DNA of 64,000 nt from Streptomyces sp. NRRL WC-3626 (GTDB lineage: Bacteria > Actinomycetota > Actinomycetes > Streptomycetales > Streptomycetaceae), in assembly GCF_000718785.1 (NCBI RefSeq), contig NZ_JOCA01000009.1, forward strand, positions 310,001 to 374,000, in the 5' to 3' direction. Position 1 is the first letter of the stretch, and each line of letters opens with the position of its first letter. This document shows positions 1 to 8,342 of this stretch, piece after piece. The position numbers and the translations under genes are program-made. The notes beneath the pieces were generated by a model that made no database searches, was not told the origin of the DNA, and was given only the letters and a program-made list of their open reading frames with translations.

Positions 1-774
1 TTCCGCATCAACGGTGAGGACCCGGGGCGCAACTTCCTGCCGGCGCCCGGCACGGTGACGACGTTCGCCGCGCCGTCGGGGCCGGGTGTGCGGCTGGACG
101 CGGGCGTGGAGTCCGGGTCGGTGATCGGGCCGGCGTGGGACTCGCTGCTGGCGAAGCTGATCGTGACCGGGCGTACGCGCAAAGAGGCGCTGGAGCGGGC
201 CTCCCGTGCGCTGGAGGAGTTCCAGGTCGAGGGCATGGCGACCGCGATCCCGTTCCACCGTGCGGTGGTGCGGGACGCGGCGTTCGCTCCGGAGCTGACC
301 GGTTCGGCGGATCCGTTCACGGTTCACACGCGGTGGATCGAGACGGAGTTCGTCAACGAGATCAAGCCGTTCGCCGCCGCCCTCGACGCGGGGGCGGACG
401 AGGAGGCCGACCGCGAGACGGTCGTCGTCGAGGTCGGCGGCAAGCGTCTGGAGGTCTCGCTGCCGGCGTCGCTGGGCATGTCCCTGGCCCGTACGGGGCT
501 GGCGGCGGGCGCGAAGCCGAAGCGGCGGGCGGCGAAGAAGTCGGGGCCGGTGGCCTCGGGTGACACGCTGGCCTCGCCGATGCAGGGCACGATCGTGAAG
601 CTCGCGGTGGAGGAGGGGCAGGAGGTCAAGGAGGGCGATCTGGTCGTCGTCCTGGAGGCCATGAAGATGGAACAGCCCATCAACGCCCACCGCTCGGGCA
701 CGGTCAAGGGCCTGGCGGCGGAGGTCGGCGCGTCGATCACCTCGGGCGCGGCGATCTGCGAGATCAAGGACTGA
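1..774 (+). CDS. Biotin-dependent acyl-CoA carboxylase alpha subunit, C-terminal part
   Basis: The reading frame is open from the first base, so the gene starts outside the window; 257 residues are visible. The first ~110 residues are the end of the biotin carboxylase domain (FRINGEDP...GTV, then [11 protein letters not shown]). The last ~75 are a biotin carboxyl carrier domain with the canonical EAMKMEQP motif; the biotinylated Lys is codon 664-666. A basic Ala/Lys/Arg-rich linker separates the two. In actinobacteria such alpha subunits pair with AccB/PccB beta subunits to make malonyl- or methylmalonyl-CoA; which acyl-CoA is used cannot be told from this piece. A strong terminator follows immediately. 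Confidence 0.93.
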   Translation, partial: FRINGEDPGRNFLPAPGTVTTFAAPSGPGVRLDAGVESGSVIGPAWDSLLAKLIVTGRTRKEALERASRALEEFQVEGMATAIPFHRAVVRDAAFAPELTGSADPFTVHTRWIETEFVNEIKPFAAALDAGADEEADRETVVVEVGGKRLEVSLPASLGMSLARTGLAAGAKPKRRAAKKSGPVASGDTLASPMQGTIVKLAVEEGQEVKEGDLVVVLEAMKMEQPINAHRSGTVKGLAAEVGASITSGAAICEIKD

Positions 775-779
775 CCGAC

Positions 780-814
780 CCCGCCCCCACCGGCTCGACG
801 CCGGTGGGGGCGGG
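780..814 (+). terminator. Rho-independent-type hairpin after acyl-CoA carboxylase gene
   Basis: A perfect 14-bp stem (cccgcccccaccgg / ccggtgggggcggg) with a 7-nt loop starts 5 bp after the stop codon. It lies between two convergent genes and could serve both strands. There is no T-tract, as is usual in Streptomyces. Confidence 0.75.
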
Positions 815-844
815 CCCCGGATGCCTGCGGAGCGGCTTTCGGAC

Positions 845-1789
845 TCAGCGGCGGCGCAAGTCCGCCACCCGTGCCCCCCGCTCACTCCCCTGCGCCGGCT
901 CCCCCGCCGCCGCCCCCAGCGCCACGGCCGTGCGTAACCCACCCGGCCCCTGCCGGCGAGGCCCGGGCAGGGGGACGTCCCGGCGCTGGCGCCCCGCCGA
1001 AGCCCCCTCACCCCCAGCGACAGCGATCTGCACACCCTGATCGGCCAGCGCCTGCAGCTCCGTCGCCGCCCGCTCGTCATGCCCCGCCGGCTCGTCCGTC
1101 ACCAGCCGCGTGATCAGATCCGTGGGCACCGTCTGGAACATCGTGTCCGTACCGAGCTTGGTGTGGTCCGCGAGGACCACGACCTCCGCCGCGGCCTGGA
1201 CCAGCGCACGGTCGACCGACGCCGACAGCATGTTGGACGTGGACAGCCCGCGCTCGGCGGTGAGCCCGCTCCCGGACAGGAACGCGCGGGACACCCGCAG
1301 CCCCTGCAGGGACTGCTCCGCACCACTGCCCACCAGGGCGTAGTTCGAGCCGCGGAGCGTCCCGCCGGTCATCACGACCTCCACCCGGTTGGCATGGGCC
1401 AACGCCTGGGCGACCAGCAGGGAGTTGGTGACGACGGTCAGGCCGGGTACGCGGGCCAGCCGGCGGGCCAGTTCCTGCGTGGTGGTACCCGCGCCGACCA
1501 CGATGGCCTCGCCCTCGTCCACCATATTCGCGGCGAGGTCGGCGATCGCGGTCTTCTCGGCGGTCGCGAGATGTGACTTCTGCGGAAAACCGGACTCTCG
1601 CGTGAAACCGCCCGGCAGTACCGCACCGCCGTGCCGGCGGTCGAGGAGTCCTTCTGCCTCCAGTGCGCGCACGTCCCGCCGTACGGTCACTTCGGAGGTC
1701 TGGACGACGCGGGCAAGCTCACGGAGCGACACGGCCCCGTTGGCTCGCACCATTTCGAGGATCAATTGGCGACGTTCTGCAGCGAACAC
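845..1789 (-). CDS. DeoR/GlpR-family transcriptional regulator
   Basis: A 314-residue protein with a GTG start. Residues 1-57 form the DeoR winged helix (ERRQLILEMV, TSEVTVRRDVRALEAEGLLDR, RRHGGA). The following ~190 residues are the DeoRC sugar-phosphate sensor domain of the isomerase-like fold (VVGAGTTTQELARRL, TNSLLVAQAL, MTGGTLR, DHTKLG). The last ~65 residues are an Ala/Gly/Arg-rich tail beyond the usual ~255-residue family length. Ligands of the family are phosphorylated sugars. Its position beside pnp, the mutase and deoC makes a (deoxy)ribose phosphate ligand plausible, but that is inference. It lies downstream of the LpdA-type gene on the same strand with a 110-bp gap that holds its own candidate operator. 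Confidence 0.9.
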   Translation of the reverse strand: MFAAERRQLILEMVRANGAVSLRELARVVQTSEVTVRRDVRALEAEGLLDRRHGGAVLPGGFTRESGFPQKSHLATAEKTAIADLAANMVDEGEAIVVGAGTTTQELARRLARVPGLTVVTNSLLVAQALAHANRVEVVMTGGTLRGSNYALVGSGAEQSLQGLRVSRAFLSGSGLTAERGLSTSNMLSASVDRALVQAAAEVVVLADHTKLGTDTMFQTVPTDLITRLVTDEPAGHDERAATELQALADQGVQIAVAGGEGASAGRQRRDVPLPGPRRQGPGGLRTAVALGAAAGEPAQGSERGARVADLRRR

Positions 1790-1816
1790 GAAACTGACAG
1801 TAACGCCGACGACCGT

Positions 1817-1846
1817 CTGCTTTCAGCAGTTTGCGCTGAATAGCAG
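1817..1846. promoter_or_regulatory. Candidate operator upstream of the DeoR-type gene
   Basis: An inverted repeat, TTCAGC-n7-GCTGAA (1822-1827 and 1835-1840), extends outwards as ctgc(t)...(t)agcag with a one-base asymmetry. It lies about 30-55 bp upstream of the GTG start and could be an autoregulatory site. Base composition is locally lower in GC than the neighbouring genes. Confidence 0.4.
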
Positions 1847-1899
1847 AAGTTGTTCGCACGGCCCTGCACCAAGTGGTATAGGACCGTCATTTGGGAACG

Positions 1900-3348
1900 T
1901 CAGCCCTCGCCGCCGGCCTTCCGGGTGTGCAACTGCCGTGCCACCTCGGCGATCGAGCCCGACAGGGAGGGATAGACCGTGAAGGCGTTCGCGATCTGTT
2001 CCACCGTCAGATTGTTGTCGACCGCGATCGAGATGGGGTGGATGAGTTCCGAGGCGCGCGGTGCGACGACCACACCGCCGACGACGATGCCGGTGCCCGG
2101 ACGGCAGAAGATCTTGACGAAGCCGTCCCGGATGCCCTGCATCTTCGCGCGCGGGTTGCGCAGCAGCGGCAGCTTCACCACGCGGGCGTCGATCTTGCCG
2201 GAGTCGACGTCGGCCTGGGAGTAGCCGACGGTGGCGATCTCGGGGTCGGTGAACACGTTCGACGAGACCGTCTTGAGGTTCAGCGGGGCCACCGCGTCGC
2301 CCAGGAAGTGGTACATGGCGATCCGGCCCTGCATCGCCGCCACGGAGGCGAGCGCGAAGACGCCGGTGACGTCACCGGCGGCGTACACGCCGGGGGCCGT
2401 CGTGCGCGAGACCTTGTCGGTCCAGATGTGGCCGGAGTCCCGGAGCCGGACGCCGGCCTCCTCCAGGCCCATGCCCTCGGAGTTCGGGATGGCGCCCACG
2501 GCCATCAGGCAGTGCGACCCGGTGATGACGCGGCCGTCGGCGAGCGTCACCTCCACCCGGTCGCCGGCCCGCTTCGCGGACTGGGCCCGCGAGCGCGCCA
2601 TGACGTTCATCCCGCGCCGCCGGAAGACGTCCTCCAGCACGGCCGCCGCGTCCGGGTCCTCGCCCGGCAGCACCCGGTCGCGCGAGGAGACCAGCGTCAC
2701 CTTCGAGCCGAGGGCCTGGTAGGCGCCGGCGAACTCGGCGCCCGTGACACCCGATCCGACCACGATGAGCTCCTCGGGAAGCTCGTCGAGGTCGTAGACC
2801 TGGGTCCAGTTGAGGATGCGTTCGCCGTCGGGGCGGGCCTCCGGCAGTTCGCGCGGATGTCCGCCGGTCGCGATCAGTACGGCGTCGGCGGTGAGGGTCT
2901 CCTCGGTGCCGTCGGCGGCGCGCACCACGACCTTGCGGGAGCCGTCGAGCGCCTGCATGCCCTCGAGCCGGCCCCGGCCGCGCAGCACGCGCGCGCCGGC
3001 CCGGGTCACGGAGGCGGTGATGTCGTGCGACTGGGCCAGTGCGAGCCGCTTCACACGCCGGTTGACCTTGCCGAGGTCCACGCCGACCACCCGGGCGGCC
3101 TGCTCCAGGGGCGGGGTGTCGTCGGCGACGATGATGCCCAGCTCCTCGTACGAGGAGTCGAAGGTGGTCATCACCTCGGCCGTGGCGATCAGGGTCTTGG
3201 ACGGCACGCAGTCGGTGAGCACCGACGCACCGCCCAGGCCGTCGCAGTCGACGACGGTCACCTCCGCGCCGAGTTGCGCGGCGACCAGCGCCGCTTCGTA
3301 TCCGCCGGGTCCGCCACCGATGATCACGATCCGAGTCACGTACTCCAT
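1900..3348 (-). CDS. NAD(P)H-quinone reductase, LpdA-type flavoprotein disulfide reductase family
   Basis: 482 residues, starting at the ATG of MEYVTRIVIIGGGPGG; upstream in-frame codons read through non-coding-like sequence. The FAD dinucleotide fold is at residues 8-16 (IIGGGPGG), a second NAD(P) fold reads VVGSGVTGAEF, the FAD-binding YAAGDVTG is present, and the C-terminal dimerisation domain contains VYPSLSGSI. It closely resembles mycobacterial LpdA (Rv3303c), a quinone reductase. The usual redox motif CxxxxC of lipoamide dehydrogenases is reduced to one Cys (SVLTDCVPSK), so lipoamide turnover is not expected. It may share a transcript with the downstream DeoR-type gene. Confidence 0.92.
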   Translation of the reverse strand: MEYVTRIVIIGGGPGGYEAALVAAQLGAEVTVVDCDGLGGASVLTDCVPSKTLIATAEVMTTFDSSYEELGIIVADDTPPLEQAARVVGVDLGKVNRRVKRLALAQSHDITASVTRAGARVLRGRGRLEGMQALDGSRKVVVRAADGTEETLTADAVLIATGGHPRELPEARPDGERILNWTQVYDLDELPEELIVVGSGVTGAEFAGAYQALGSKVTLVSSRDRVLPGEDPDAAAVLEDVFRRRGMNVMARSRAQSAKRAGDRVEVTLADGRVITGSHCLMAVGAIPNSEGMGLEEAGVRLRDSGHIWTDKVSRTTAPGVYAAGDVTGVFALASVAAMQGRIAMYHFLGDAVAPLNLKTVSSNVFTDPEIATVGYSQADVDSGKIDARVVKLPLLRNPRAKMQGIRDGFVKIFCRPGTGIVVGGVVVAPRASELIHPISIAVDNNLTVEQIANAFTVYPSLSGSIAEVARQLHTRKAGGEG

Positions 3349-3446
3349 TGTCCCGCACACTTCACCGTGCGCCCGCCCGGGGGGTTCGGCCGTGGCCCCC
3401 CTGTTACCGGAGTGGCGCCGGTTCCGGCTGCCGTACCCTTCACCCC

Positions 3447-3887
3447 ATGTCGCTCTACGCCGCGTACGCCGGCAATCTCGACGCGCGGCTGATGTCCCGC
3501 CGCGCCCCGCACTCGCCGCTGCGCGCCACCGGCTGGCTGAACGGGTGGAGACTGACGTTCGGCGGCGAGCACATGGGCTGGGAGGGCGCGCTGGCCACGC
3601 TGGTGGAGGACCCGATCTCTGCGGTCTTCGTCGCCCTGTACGACATCGCCCCGATGGACGAGGAGTCACTGGACCGCTGGGAGGGCGCGGGCGGCCTGGA
3701 CCTCTACCGCCGTACCCGGGTGCGGGCGCACACGCTGGACGGCGAGGAGCCGGCCTGGGCGTACGTCCTCAACAGTTACGAGGGCGGACTTCCCTCGGCC
3801 CGCTATCTGGGCGAGGTCGCCGACGCGGCGGAGTCGGCGGGGGCGCCGCACGACTATGTGATGGAACTCCGTAAACGTCCCTGCTGA
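3447..3887 (+). CDS. Gamma-glutamylcyclotransferase-like protein
   Basis: 146 residues from ATG MSLYAAYAGNLDARLM. The N-terminal YAAYAGNLD corresponds to the substrate loop (YGSNL-like) of the gamma-glutamylcyclotransferase/AIG2 fold. The rest of the small beta-barrel domain is present (FVALYDIAPMDEESLDRWEG, RYLGEVADAAE). Family members release 5-oxoproline from gamma-glutamyl amines or peptides; the physiological substrate is unknown. It is divergent from the LpdA-type gene across a ~100-bp intergenic region. Length and ends match the family, so it appears intact. Confidence 0.82.
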   Translation: MSLYAAYAGNLDARLMSRRAPHSPLRATGWLNGWRLTFGGEHMGWEGALATLVEDPISAVFVALYDIAPMDEESLDRWEGAGGLDLYRRTRVRAHTLDGEEPAWAYVLNSYEGGLPSARYLGEVADAAESAGAPHDYVMELRKRPC

Positions 3888-3942
3888 CGTCCCTTCGCCG
3901 GAAACGACAAGACAACGATCGCCAACCCGTCCGCCCGGACAT

Positions 3943-3954
3943 CTACGCGCGTAG
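3943..3954. promoter_or_regulatory. Nucleoside-regulon operator (pnp)
   Basis: Perfect 12-bp palindrome CTACGCGCGTAG. A -10 element TACCCT (3967-3972) lies 6 nt before the GTG start of pnp, so the transcript is probably leaderless. The palindrome covers the expected -35 region, which fits repression. The same site occurs before deoC, add and the nucleoside ABC operon. Confidence 0.75.
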
Positions 3955-3978
3955 GCGATTACCGGCTACCCTCATCGC

Positions 3979-4803
3979 GTGAACGCTTCTCTTCTTCCGG
4001 ACGACATCCAGGGCGACCCGTACGCCGCAGCCGACGCCGCCGCCGCGCGCCTGCGCGACCTCACCGGCGCCGAGACCCACGACGTCGCCCTCGTGATGGG
4101 CTCCGGCTGGGCTCCGGCCGCGGACGCCCTCGGCACCCCCGAGGCCGAGTTCCAGGTCACCGAGCTGCCCGGCTTCCCTCCCCCGGCGGTCGAGGGCCAC
4201 GGCGGCACGATCCGCTCGTACGCCATCGGCGCGAAGCGGGCCCTGGTGTTCCTGGGCCGTACGCACTACTACGAGGGCCGGGGCGTCGCCTCGGTGGCCC
4301 ACGGGGTCCGTACGGCGGTGGCCGCGGGCGCGAAGACGATCGTCCTGACGAACGGCTGCGGGGGGCTGCGCGCGGGGATGCGTCCCGGCCAGCCGGTCCT
4401 GATCAGCGACCACATCAACCTCACGGCGACGTCCCCGATCGTCGGGGCGAACTTCGTCGACCTGACCGATCTGTACTCGCCCCGCCTGCGCGCGCTGTGC
4501 AAGGAGATCGACCCCACGCTGGAGGAGGGCGTGTACGCCCAGTTCCCCGGCCCGCACTACGAGACTCCGGCGGAGATCCGGATGGCCCGGGTGATCGGGG
4601 CGGACCTGGTCGGCATGTCGACGGTCCTCGAGGCGATCGCCGCGCGTGAGGCCGGCGCGGAGGTCCTGGGCATCTCCCTGGTCACCAACCTGGCCGCGGG
4701 CATGACGGGCGAGCCCCTCAACCACGAGGAGGTCCTCCAGGCGGGCCGCGACTCCGCCACCCGGATGGGGTCGCTGCTGGGGCAGGTCCTCGGCCGCCTG
4801 TAG
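3979..4803 (+). CDS. pnp: Purine nucleoside phosphorylase (trimeric type)
   Basis: 274 residues, cytosolic. It phosphorolyses purine (deoxy)nucleosides to the base plus (deoxy)ribose-1-phosphate. Class II (trimeric) hallmarks are present: the phosphate loop VMGSGW (39-44), [37 protein letters not shown] and VTNLAAGM. The GTG start is supported by a -10 box TACCCT ending 6 nt upstream, which implies leaderless translation. The downstream mutase and deoC complete the deoxyribose branch: deoxyribose-1-P to -5-P to acetaldehyde and glyceraldehyde-3-P. Expression is probably controlled through the CTACGCGCGTAG palindrome just upstream. Confidence 0.95.
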   Translation: MNASLLPDDIQGDPYAAADAAAARLRDLTGAETHDVALVMGSGWAPAADALGTPEAEFQVTELPGFPPPAVEGHGGTIRSYAIGAKRALVFLGRTHYYEGRGVASVAHGVRTAVAAGAKTIVLTNGCGGLRAGMRPGQPVLISDHINLTATSPIVGANFVDLTDLYSPRLRALCKEIDPTLEEGVYAQFPGPHYETPAEIRMARVIGADLVGMSTVLEAIAAREAGAEVLGISLVTNLAAGMTGEPLNHEEVLQAGRDSATRMGSLLGQVLGRL

Positions 4804-4808
4804 GGAGC

Positions 4809-4841
4809 GGCGCCGGCACCGTTTCGCACGGGTCCGGCGCC
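4809..4841 (+). terminator. Hairpin after pnp
   Basis: An 8-bp GC-rich inverted repeat (ggcgccgg / ccggcgcc) encloses a loop with further partial pairing, 5 bp beyond the pnp stop. It would limit read-through into the mutase, which has its own ~90-bp leader. Confidence 0.5.
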
Positions 4842-4892
4842 ACACCGGCATGCAACGCTGACAGTCGACGAATTCAGAGAGGCCGACCGACC

Positions 4893-6527
4893 GTGCAAGA
4901 CGACGCCCTCATCGCACAGGCCCAGGCGTGGCTCGCCGAGGACCCCGATCCGGACACCCGTGAGGAGCTCGCCCGCCTCATCGACGCAGGCGACCACGCG
5001 GAACTCGCCGACCGCTTCGGCGGCACCCTCCAGTTCGGCACGGCCGGCCTGCGCGGCGAGCTCGGCGCGGGCCCGATGCGGATGAACCGCTCCGTCGTCA
5101 TCCGGGCGGCCGCCGGCCTCGCCGCGTATCTGAGGAAGAACGGCCAGGACGGCGGTCTCGTCGTCATCGGCTACGACGCCCGCCACAAGTCCCGCGACTT
5201 CGCCGAGGACACCGCCGCCGTCATGACCGGCGCGGGCCTGCGGGCGGCCGTGCTCAGCCGCCCGCTCCCCACCCCCGTCCTGGCCTTCGCCATACGGCAC
5301 CTCGGCGCCGTGGCCGGTGTGGAGGTCACCGCCAGCCACAACCCGCCCCGTGACAACGGCTACAAGGTGTACCTCGGCGACGGCTCCCAGATCGTCCCCC
5401 CGGCCGACGCGGAGATCGCCGCCGAGATCGAGGCCGTGGCGTCCCTGGCCACGGTCCCCCGCCCCGCCGAGGGCTGGGAGATCCTCGACGAGACCGTCCT
5501 GGACGCCTACCTCGCCCGCACGGACGCGGTCCTGGCCAAGGACTCCCCCCGCACCGCCCGCACCGTCTACACGGCGATGCACGGCGTCGGCAAGGACGTC
5601 CTCCTCGCCGCCTTCGCCCGGGCCGGCTTCCCGGAGCCCGTCCTCGTCGCCGAGCAGGCCGAACCGGACCCGGAGTTCCCGACCGTCGCGTTCCCCAACC
5701 CGGAGGAGCCCGGCGCGATGGACCTCGCCTTCGCGCAGGCCCGCGCCACCGGCCCCGACCTGGTCATCGCCAACGACCCCGACGCCGACCGCTGCGCCGC
5801 CGCCGTCAAGGACGGCACCGACTGGCGCATGCTGCGCGGCGACGAGGTCGGTGCGCTGCTCGCCGCCCATCTGGTCCGGCGCGGGGCACGGGGCACATTC
5901 GCGGAGTCGATCGTCTCCTCCTCCCTCCTCGGCCGTATCGCCCGGAAGGCGGGGCTGCGCCACACCGAGACCCTGACCGGTTTCAAGTGGATCGCCCGCG
6001 CCGAGGGCCTGCGCTACGGCTACGAGGAGGCCCTCGGCTACTGCGTGGACCCGGACGGCGTACGGGACAAGGACGGCATCACGGCGGCGCTCGTCCTCAC
6101 GGAGCTGGCGTCCGTCCTCAAGGAGGAGGGCCTCACTCTCCTCGACCTCCTGGACGACCTCGCCGTGGAGCACGGGCTGCACGCCACCGACCAGCTCTCG
6201 GTGCGCGTCCAGGACCTCGGCCTGATCGCCGACGCGATGCGCCGCCTGCGCGGGCAACCGCCCACGGAGCTGGCCGGACTGCGCGTCACCCGGGCCGAGG
6301 ACCTGACCGAGGGCACGGAGACGCTCCCGCCCACGGACGGCCTGCGCTACACCCTCGACGGCGCCCGCGTCATCGTCCGCCCCAGCGGCACGGAGCCGAA
6401 GCTGAAGTGCTACCTGGAGGTGGTGATCCCGGTCGCCTCGAAGACGGACCTCCCCCGGGCCCGCGGCGCGGCGGCCGAGCTGCTCACCCGGATCAAGCGG
6501 GAGCTGTCCGAGGCAGCCGGCATCTGA
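4893..6527 (+). CDS. Phospho-sugar mutase (alpha-D-phosphohexomutase superfamily), likely phosphopentomutase
   Basis: 544 residues with a GTG start after an AGAGAGG ribosome-binding site. All four superfamily loops are present: the phosphoserine loop TASHNPPRDNGYK (Ser148), the metal loop NDPDADR, the sugar-specificity loop EEALGY, and the phosphate loop RPSGTEPK. The length and the N-terminal FGTAGLRG match the PGM2/ManB-like subgroup, which includes human phosphopentomutase PGM2. Placed between pnp and deoC, interconversion of (deoxy)ribose-1-P and -5-P is the likely role, but hexose phosphates cannot be excluded from sequence alone. Confidence 0.9.
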   Translation: MQDDALIAQAQAWLAEDPDPDTREELARLIDAGDHAELADRFGGTLQFGTAGLRGELGAGPMRMNRSVVIRAAAGLAAYLRKNGQDGGLVVIGYDARHKSRDFAEDTAAVMTGAGLRAAVLSRPLPTPVLAFAIRHLGAVAGVEVTASHNPPRDNGYKVYLGDGSQIVPPADAEIAAEIEAVASLATVPRPAEGWEILDETVLDAYLARTDAVLAKDSPRTARTVYTAMHGVGKDVLLAAFARAGFPEPVLVAEQAEPDPEFPTVAFPNPEEPGAMDLAFAQARATGPDLVIANDPDADRCAAAVKDGTDWRMLRGDEVGALLAAHLVRRGARGTFAESIVSSSLLGRIARKAGLRHTETLTGFKWIARAEGLRYGYEEALGYCVDPDGVRDKDGITAALVLTELASVLKEEGLTLLDLLDDLAVEHGLHATDQLSVRVQDLGLIADAMRRLRGQPPTELAGLRVTRAEDLTEGTETLPPTDGLRYTLDGARVIVRPSGTEPKLKCYLEVVIPVASKTDLPRARGAAAELLTRIKRELSEAAGI

Positions 6528-6538
6528 TCGGTGCCCAC

Positions 6539-6562
6539 GCGGGGCGAGCACGCTCGCCCCGC
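6539..6562. terminator. Bidirectional hairpin between convergent genes
   Basis: A perfect 11-bp inverted repeat (gcggggcgagc / gctcgccccgc) with a 2-nt centre sits between the mutase stop and the stop of the converging PH-domain gene. Confidence 0.6.
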
Positions 6563-6569
6563 ACCGCGC

Positions 6570-7271
6570 TCACGCCACGGCCAGCAGCACCGCCAGCAGC
6601 ACCGCCCCCGCGGCGACCGGCCCGGCGATCTCGTACGACCAGCGCACGGTCACCTCACCCTGGGCCGCCTCGGCGTCCTGGCGCCGCTCGTGGGTCTCAC
6701 GCATCTCCGCCATCGCCCGGTCGCTCTCGTGCCGCCGGTCCGCCTCGGTGGCGCCCTCCGTGTCGCCGCCCTCGCGCGCGGCCCTCGCGGCCGCCCGCGA
6801 CTCCTGCCGGGCTGCCTTGTTGCGGGCCCGCAGTGAGACCGGGAGCGCCCACAGCTGGTACTTCGCGCCGGCCTCGGTGAAGACCTCGTTGGAGAAACCG
6901 GACCGCAGCGAGGCGACCTGTCCCCACGGCAGCACGATCACGCGGAACGGGTTGCGCACGCGCAGCCGGTCGTCGTTCACGAAGACGGCGGGGCGCAGGG
7001 TGTAGGCGATGATCAGGGGCACGAGCAGGAGCATCGTGGCGAGGGCGAGCCACGGTGTGCGGCCCTCCCCGGTGACCACCGCGTCCACGCCGAGCCAGCC
7101 GATGATGCCGAGCAGCAGCACCCCGCCGACGAGGCCCGCGGGCGAGCGGTAGATCCGGTCCTGGTACGGGGATGTCGCAGTCCCGGAAGCGGGCGCGGAA
7201 GCAGGCCGGGCAGCGGCCCCGGACGGCTTCGCGGGCTCCGGGTCGGGCGACTGGTGCTCGGGGGAGGTCAT
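6570..7271 (-). CDS. PH-domain membrane protein
   Basis: 233 residues from an ATG with GGGAG upstream. An N-terminal Pro/Ala/Ser-rich cytosolic stretch (1-40) is followed by two membrane helices (GLVGGVLLLGIIGWLGV and a second around LALATMLLLVPLIIAY). Next comes a small bacterial PH-type beta domain (VNDDRLRVRNPF, VLPWGQVASLRSGFSNEVFTEAG, KYQLWALPVSLRARN). A highly charged Ala/Arg/Glu helix of ~60 residues and a C-terminal hydrophobic helix (AGPVAAGAVLLAVLLAVA) complete it. It resembles the bPH2/DUF2581-type membrane proteins of actinobacteria; no enzymatic motif is seen. It is divergent from deoC. Confidence 0.8.
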   Translation of the reverse strand: MTSPEHQSPDPEPAKPSGAAARPASAPASGTATSPYQDRIYRSPAGLVGGVLLLGIIGWLGVDAVVTGEGRTPWLALATMLLLVPLIIAYTLRPAVFVNDDRLRVRNPFRVIVLPWGQVASLRSGFSNEVFTEAGAKYQLWALPVSLRARNKAARQESRAAARAAREGGDTEGATEADRRHESDRAMAEMRETHERRQDAEAAQGEVTVRWSYEIAGPVAAGAVLLAVLLAVA

Positions 7272-7352
7272 GCTCCCGATTCTGCACGACGCCCGGGAGC
7301 ACGCCGTATGCGGTGGAGGCCGGACGGGATTCCCGACGGGGCTGTACAGCCG

Positions 7353-7364
7353 CTACGCGCGTAG
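7353..7364. promoter_or_regulatory. Nucleoside-regulon operator (deoC)
   Basis: Perfect palindrome CTACGCGCGTAG. One base separates it from the -10 box TATGCT (7366-7371), which lies 6 nt before the GTG at 7378. The operator therefore occupies the spacer of a leaderless promoter. Confidence 0.75.
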
Positions 7365-7377
7365 ATATGCTCGTCTG

Positions 7378-8337
7378 GTGACCATGCCCACCACTGCACC
7401 ACACGCTCTCAGCGACGTCACCGCGTCCGACGGCACGCTGCGCCGCTTCCTCCACGGGCTGCCCGGCGTCGACGCGGTCGGCCTGGAGGCGCGCGCCGCC
7501 TCCCTCGGCACCCGTTCGATCAAGACGACCTCGAAGGCGTACGCCATCGACCTCGCCATCTCGATGGTCGACCTGACGACGCTGGAAGGCGCGGACACCC
7601 CCGGCAAGGTCCGGGCGCTCGGCGCGAAGGCGGTCCGCCCCGACCCGACCGACCGCACCACGCCCGCCACGGCCGCGGTCTGCGTCTACCCCGACATGGT
7701 GGCCACGGCGAAGGAGGCCGTCGCCGGCTCCGCCGTCAAGGTCGCCTCCGTCGCCACCGCGTTCCCGGCCGGACGCGCCCCGATCGCCGTGAAGCTGGCG
7801 GACGTCCGCGAGGCCGTCGCCGCGGGTGCGGACGAGATCGACATGGTCATCGACCGCGGGGCGTTCCTCGCGGGGAACTACCTGAAGGTGTACGACGAGA
7901 TCACCGCCGTGAAGGAGGCCTGCGGGACGAGCGCCCGCCTCAAGGTCATCTTCGAGACCGGCGAGCTGTCGACGTACGACAACATCCGCCGCGCCAGCTG
8001 GCTCGGCATGCTGGCCGGGGCGGACTTCATCAAGACCTCGACCGGCAAGGTCGCCGTGAACGCGACCCCCGCGAACACCCTCCTCATGCTGGAGGCGGTG
8101 CGCGACTTCCGCGCGCAGACCGGCGTGCAGATCGGCGTGAAGCCGGCCGGCGGCATCCGTACGACGAAGGACGCCATCAAGTTCCTGGTCCTGGTCAACG
8201 AGACCGCGGGCGAGGACTGGCTGGACAACCACTGGTTCCGCTTCGGCGCCTCCTCGCTGCTGAACGACCTGCTGATGCAGCGTCAGAAGCTGGCCACCGG
8301 CCGTTACTCCGGCCCCGACTACGTGACGGTGGACTGA
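7378..8337 (+). CDS. deoC: Deoxyribose-phosphate aldolase
   Basis: 319 residues. It cleaves 2-deoxyribose-5-phosphate to acetaldehyde and glyceraldehyde-3-phosphate through a Schiff base. The catalytic Lys is in DFIKTSTGK (Lys219 counting from GTG), and the second active-site Lys is in KPAGGIRT. Other class I motifs are VASVATAFPAG and ADEIDMVIDRG. GTG 7378 is chosen because a TATGCT -10 box ends 6 nt upstream (leaderless); the ATG at 7384 is the alternative. Only 5 bp separate it from the aldehyde dehydrogenase, which can oxidise the acetaldehyde formed. The CTACGCGCGTAG operator overlaps its promoter. Confidence 0.95.
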   Translation: MTMPTTAPHALSDVTASDGTLRRFLHGLPGVDAVGLEARAASLGTRSIKTTSKAYAIDLAISMVDLTTLEGADTPGKVRALGAKAVRPDPTDRTTPATAAVCVYPDMVATAKEAVAGSAVKVASVATAFPAGRAPIAVKLADVREAVAAGADEIDMVIDRGAFLAGNYLKVYDEITAVKEACGTSARLKVIFETGELSTYDNIRRASWLGMLAGADFIKTSTGKVAVNATPANTLLMLEAVRDFRAQTGVQIGVKPAGGIRTTKDAIKFLVLVNETAGEDWLDNHWFRFGASSLLNDLLMQRQKLATGRYSGPDYVTVD

Positions 8338-8342
8338 TCACC

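Noticed and set aside
3349..3669. N-terminal extension of the LpdA-type flavoprotein
   Set aside because: The added residues are Arg/Pro/Ala-rich shadow sequence overlapping the divergent gamma-glutamylcyclotransferase gene. The FAD fold begins right after ATG 3348.
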